From NCBI GenBank assembly GCA_018268255.1, contig JAFDWX010000004.1, positions 1 through 64,000 on the forward strand: a DNA stretch of 64,000 nt, read 5' to 3'. This stretch comes from Armatimonadota bacterium. GTDB taxonomy: Bacteria > Armatimonadota > Fimbriimonadia > Fimbriimonadales > Fimbriimonadaceae. Every line of letters starts with the position of its first letter. Positions within the stretch are counted from its first letter, which is position 1. Made by a program: the position numbers and the translations under genes. The notes under the pieces were generated by a model that had not been told where the DNA came from, made no database searches, and saw only the letters and a list, made by a program, of their open reading frames with translations. Positions 61,357 to 64,000 of the stretch are shown one piece after another.

Positions 61357-61625
61357 CGAGTACTCCCAATTACAAATTCCCCCGGTTCTCCCGGTGCAGC
61401 GGACGTGTGCGAGAAGGACGTCACTCGGCCTGGTCCGTTTTGAATCATTTCCAGAAACGTGCGCAGAATGACCGGGTCGTGGTGACCAGCGAGGAGTTCC
61501 ACGTCGCCGGCACGAGTGTTCCACACCTCGCCGCTGATTCCCATCTCACGAGCAAGCCGCTGCACGAAGGCCCTGTATCCGACCCCCTGTACGTGCCCAA
61601 CCAGTCTAGCTTCCTTCCACTCCAT
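61353..61625 (-). CDS. acyP: Acylphosphatase
   Basis: A 90-residue enzyme hydrolysing acyl phosphates. VGHVQGVGYRAFVQRLA holds the catalytic Arg (YR); the second catalytic residue, Asn, is in VWNTRAGDVEL. The start overlaps the upstream gene by 20 nt. It is part of the ridA unit. Confidence 0.92.
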   Translation of the reverse strand: MEWKEARLVGHVQGVGYRAFVQRLAREMGISGEVWNTRAGDVELLAGHHDPVILRTFLEMIQNGPGRVTSFSHTSAAPGEPGEFVIGSTR

Positions 61626-62571
61626 GGGGCACTCGAGCGTCCTCTACCAATGCCTGAGTCGGGTTGAGGTCCATGATTCCTGGTCTCCAACCCAACTGGT
61701 CGATGATCCTGAGGTAATCGGCAGGTGCAATTTGATCCACTGGCTTATTGAGAAAGGTCACCAGTAATGCCTCCATCACGTTCGTGGCGAAGGTCTCGCC
61801 GCCAAAATCGGGCGTGGTCGTGATCAGCTGCTTGAGACCTGCCTGTCTCATCCACTCGACGTTTTTGGATCTGACCGATTGTGTGATTACCGTCTTGCCT
61901 TTGAGGTTATCCGGAGCATAGCGGTTGATATAGAGAGAGTCGCCCGCAATGATGGTTGCCCAATCGAATATTTTGGGAAACTTGGGCTTTCGCACTTCCT
62001 GCTTCTCTCCGGTGGGATAGAACCAGTCTTGGGGCAGATTCGTGATGATCGGGAGCAGGATGTTCCCCAACACGCTCACCGTCTTGTAGCTCTTGACGGC
62101 CCACGGAATCCCCAGACCGAACAGAAAGTCGCCGTATACGACATTGGGGCAGACTTCATGGAGCGCCTCCGCCATTCCGTAACGGTCGACGGAGCTCATG
62201 AGCAAAACTCGCTCTTTTGAGAAGTCGATTGTCCCTTCGCGCTGAAGCCGCAGGATCGTTTCGCGTTCCAGAGTGTTCTTAAGGCCGCTGCCGTCTACCA
62301 GCGGAGTCGTTTTCACTCCGCTCACAAGGTTTTTGATTTCTTTGAATGCGTAACGCTTGCCCCCGGCCACCACGTAAATGTCGCAACCGCCGACACCAAA
62401 GGCGGAGACTTTGCCATCCAGGTCTTTGAGCATGGCTTTGAATTTGGCCTTGTCCCCGTCTGTGCCGATGCGTTCGATGAGGAACTTTTGCCCCAGAAGC
62501 TCTGCTTCAGACGATTTGTTCCGCTGGCTGGTGCCCAAGGACACCGAGACGATCCGCTTCACGTCGTTCAA
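61606..62571 (-). CDS. Conserved protein resembling those annotated quinate 5-dehydrogenase
   Basis: A 321-residue cytoplasmic protein. It has GVGGCDIYVVAGGKRYAFKE, TTPLVDGSGLKNTLERE and a C-terminal PADYLRIIDQLGWRPGIMDLNP segment, a pattern I associate with a conserved family sometimes labelled quinate/shikimate 5-dehydrogenase-like. No clear Rossmann GxGxxG for NAD is seen in the expected place, so that label is doubtful. ATGA overlap with ridA and 20-nt overlap with acyP. Confidence 0.65.
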   Translation of the reverse strand: MNDVKRIVSVSLGTSQRNKSSEAELLGQKFLIERIGTDGDKAKFKAMLKDLDGKVSAFGVGGCDIYVVAGGKRYAFKEIKNLVSGVKTTPLVDGSGLKNTLERETILRLQREGTIDFSKERVLLMSSVDRYGMAEALHEVCPNVVYGDFLFGLGIPWAVKSYKTVSVLGNILLPIITNLPQDWFYPTGEKQEVRKPKFPKIFDWATIIAGDSLYINRYAPDNLKGKTVITQSVRSKNVEWMRQAGLKQLITTTPDFGGETFATNVMEALLVTFLNKPVDQIAPADYLRIIDQLGWRPGIMDLNPTQALVEDARVPHGVEGS

Positions 62572-62948
62572 TAGACCGCGATTCCCTCGATTTCAACGTC
62601 TACGCCCCGCGGCAAACCAGCAACGGCTACCGTGGATCGTGCGGGAGGTTCGGCAGAGAACATCGAGGCATAGACCTCATTTACCGTGGCGAAGTGGTCC
62701 ATCGAACTCAAGAAGATAGTCGTTTTCACGAGGTTATCCGGGGTGAGTCCGGACGCTTGAAGCAACGCTTTCATGTTGCCGACAACTTGTTCCGCTTGGC
62801 TTCGCACATCTCCGGTCACCAACTCGCCGTTAGGCGTGAGCGGGATCGATCCGCTGAGAAAAACGAAGTTGCCAGCAGCTCGAATCGCTTGGCTATAGGG
62901 TCCGATTGCAGCAGGTGCCGAGTCGGTAGAAATGACTTCCCTAGTCAT
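62568..62948 (-). CDS. ridA: RidA family enamine/imine deaminase
   Basis: A 126-residue YjgF/YER057c/UK114 protein that hydrolyses reactive 2-aminoacrylate and related imines. The conserved Arg is in PPARSTV, and PYSQAI and the GEI/GSIPLTP segment are present. It is the first gene of the long run that continues to the GH20-like gene. A TAACCT lies 6 nt before the ATG, with no ribosome site. Confidence 0.95.
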   Translation of the reverse strand: MTREVISTDSAPAAIGPYSQAIRAAGNFVFLSGSIPLTPNGELVTGDVRSQAEQVVGNMKALLQASGLTPDNLVKTTIFLSSMDHFATVNEVYASMFSAEPPARSTVAVAGLPRGVDVEIEGIAVY

Positions 62949-62954
62949 GGCGCG

Positions 62955-62960
62955 AGGTTA
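62955..62960 (-). promoter_or_regulatory. Putative leaderless -10 (TAACCT) of ridA
   Basis: TAACCT on the minus strand, 6 nt (CGCGCC) before the ridA ATG. Identical hexamer and spacing to the peptide-binding lipoprotein promoter. Confidence 0.4.
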
Positions 62961-63078
62961 CCTCTTGCACAGATATCGTGAAAGAATGTTCTCCACGCGG
63001 GTTTCCACCAGACGCTGGGCTAGCGCGTTGTGAAGCGACCAGGAAACCCTATGACGCTCACGATTTTGAGCCCACCGG

Positions 63079-63519
63079 CTACTCGTCCAAGATCAGCGGC
63101 TTCGCGCCCTTGATATTGTTCGCCCACTCGCCAATCTGTGTGTCTCCGTGCTGACCCGCAGTTTCTCTTTCGATAATCTTCCATTTGCCGGACGACTTGC
63201 GAAGAAGGTAGTTGAATCCACTTTCCCAAACACCGCTTTCCCGGCTCTCTTTCCACTCGTTCTTGAGTTTGGTTTTGGTGAAGTCCATCGGCTTGCCGTT
63301 CGGCATCAGCGGTTCCAAGCTCAGATAAGCAAGATCGCCCCGAGCTCGAATCCGGTTGACCTTCCAGAGCACCTTGGTTCCAAGATACTTTTCAGCATCC
63401 GCTCTGGCGACATCGAGGAGAACCTTGCGCAGCTTGTTGGTCGTGGAAATGTCGGCCGGGTGTGCCTCAGCCACAGTTCCAGCTAGCGCAATCGCAAAAA
63501 CGAACCAGGACCTCTTCAT
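63079..63519 (-). CDS. Small secreted hypothetical protein
   Basis: A 146-residue protein with a signal peptide ending EAHA. The mature domain is a small alpha/beta fold (EKYLGTKVLWKVNRIRARGDLAYLSLEPLM...KWKIIERETAGQHGD) that resembles SnoaL/NTF2-like or lumazine-binding-like domains, not firmly assigned. It starts inside the stop of the GNAT gene (ATGA), forming a two-gene unit. Confidence 0.7.
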   Translation of the reverse strand: MKRSWFVFAIALAGTVAEAHPADISTTNKLRKVLLDVARADAEKYLGTKVLWKVNRIRARGDLAYLSLEPLMPNGKPMDFTKTKLKNEWKESRESGVWESGFNYLLRKSSGKWKIIERETAGQHGDTQIGEWANNIKGAKPLILDE

Positions 63520-63989
63520 TTGAGGTGTTTTACCATCCGCCGGTGGGGGATACCGACTTCAACAAAGCGATCTCCTTCGGGTTCGTACCCAATTCGGAGA
63601 TAGAACGGAACGACAGTCTCCCGAGCGTGGAGCACCACCTCGCGTCTCTCGAGTTTCACACAGTACTCCTCCGAGGCAGCCATAACGGCTCGACCCAAGC
63701 CCGAACCTTGGCGGCTAGGATCGACGGCGACCTGACGAATCTTAGCCCAACTCCCATCTAAGGGAGCGACCATCGCCACTGCGACGACAATCCCACCATC
63801 CTCTAAGAGCACCATGGTCTGATCTGACTCACTCTGAAGTTCGTCTGGCGTGAATTCGAGCCCGAGCGGTTGACGCAGAATTTTTCTTCGCAGCTCGACT
63901 CCAGCCGACCACGATGAATCGCCAAATTGAGGAAGGACAACCTCCACCATTGTCTGAAAGTTACCCGTGCAAAACCTTCCGGTGATCAT
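63516..63989 (-). CDS. GNAT-family N-acetyltransferase
   Basis: A 157-residue GCN5-related acetyltransferase. The acetyl-CoA loop is in QVAVDPSRQGSGLGRAV (R/QxxGxG/A), and the C-terminal PFYLRIGYEPEG segment is typical. ATG 63989 has GAGAG about 5 nt upstream; ATG 63950 in frame, 13 codons later, is the other candidate. The substrate is unknown. Confidence 0.88.
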   Translation of the reverse strand: MITGRFCTGNFQTMVEVVLPQFGDSSWSAGVELRRKILRQPLGLEFTPDELQSESDQTMVLLEDGGIVVAVAMVAPLDGSWAKIRQVAVDPSRQGSGLGRAVMAASEEYCVKLERREVVLHARETVVPFYLRIGYEPEGDRFVEVGIPHRRMVKHLK

Positions 63990-64000
63990 CCAACTCTCGT

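Noticed and set aside
1-64000. CRISPR arrays, insertion sequences, prophage or integrative elements
   Set aside because: No direct-repeat array, transposase, integrase or terminal inverted repeats were seen; all repeats found are short hairpins next to gene ends.

Overview
The window looks like the chromosome of a diderm bacterium of the Armatimonadota, most likely a Fimbriimonas relative. This is inferred from the gene mix and not proven. It has four small PEP-CTERM secreted proteins, a Pup-ligase-like PafA, lipopolysaccharide-type genes (kdsB, a Wzm/Wzt exporter, a rhamnosyltransferase-like enzyme), many short-lived operons with 4-nt ATGA overlaps, and moderate GC. There are no rRNA or tRNA genes, insertion sequences, CRISPR arrays or prophage genes. 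The window is ordinary core and lineage-specific chromosome, mostly read on the minus strand.

Layout. 1-5155 (-): HAD phosphatase, a 1115-residue glycosidase-like protein with basic low-complexity ends, era, and a partial HerA-like ATPase. 5494-11919: lysS, a fasciclin protein, a PAP2 phosphatase, accD-accA, and divergent pafA. 11916-15846: ispH, three tandem PEP-CTERM paralogues each followed by its own hairpin, and a pseudouridine synthase. 15923-25358: a small helical protein, acyl-CoA dehydrogenase, the DNA-repair helicase lhr with pdeM, a RecB-like nuclease, an M16 peptidase pair and an SDR. 25404-30040: dtd-relA and greA-lipoprotein-kdsB. 30068-34283: glycosyltransferase, polysaccharide ABC exporter, ribokinase and a lone oligopeptide-type ABC ATPase. 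34285-38906: purL, a TPR protein and nadK. 38875-44509: a lipoprotein, an unannotated 58-codon gene, an AraC regulator with a peptide-binding lipoprotein, and rqcH. 44575-50822: a fourth PEP-CTERM protein, dsbD-trxB, a CE7-like esterase and a NIL-domain protein. 50933-63989: a short leuA, then a near-continuous eleven-gene minus-strand run from ridA through acyP, a nucleoside-type (BMP) ABC transporter, a fused double 6-pyruvoyl-tetrahydropterin synthase and an SDR to a GH20-like glycosidase, preceded by a secreted protein and a GNAT acetyltransferase.

Three things stand out. First, at least eight transcription-unit-leading genes have a TANNNT (-10 type) hexamer only 5-7 nt before the start codon, which points to widespread leaderless transcription. 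Second, the double PTPS carries one domain that keeps its zinc ligands but has lost catalytic Cys and His, and it lies between a purine-nucleoside-type transporter and an SDR: a candidate pterin module. Third, tail-to-tail gene pairs repeatedly overlap by exactly 4 nt through shared stop codons, which also supports two or three very small genes that would otherwise be missed.
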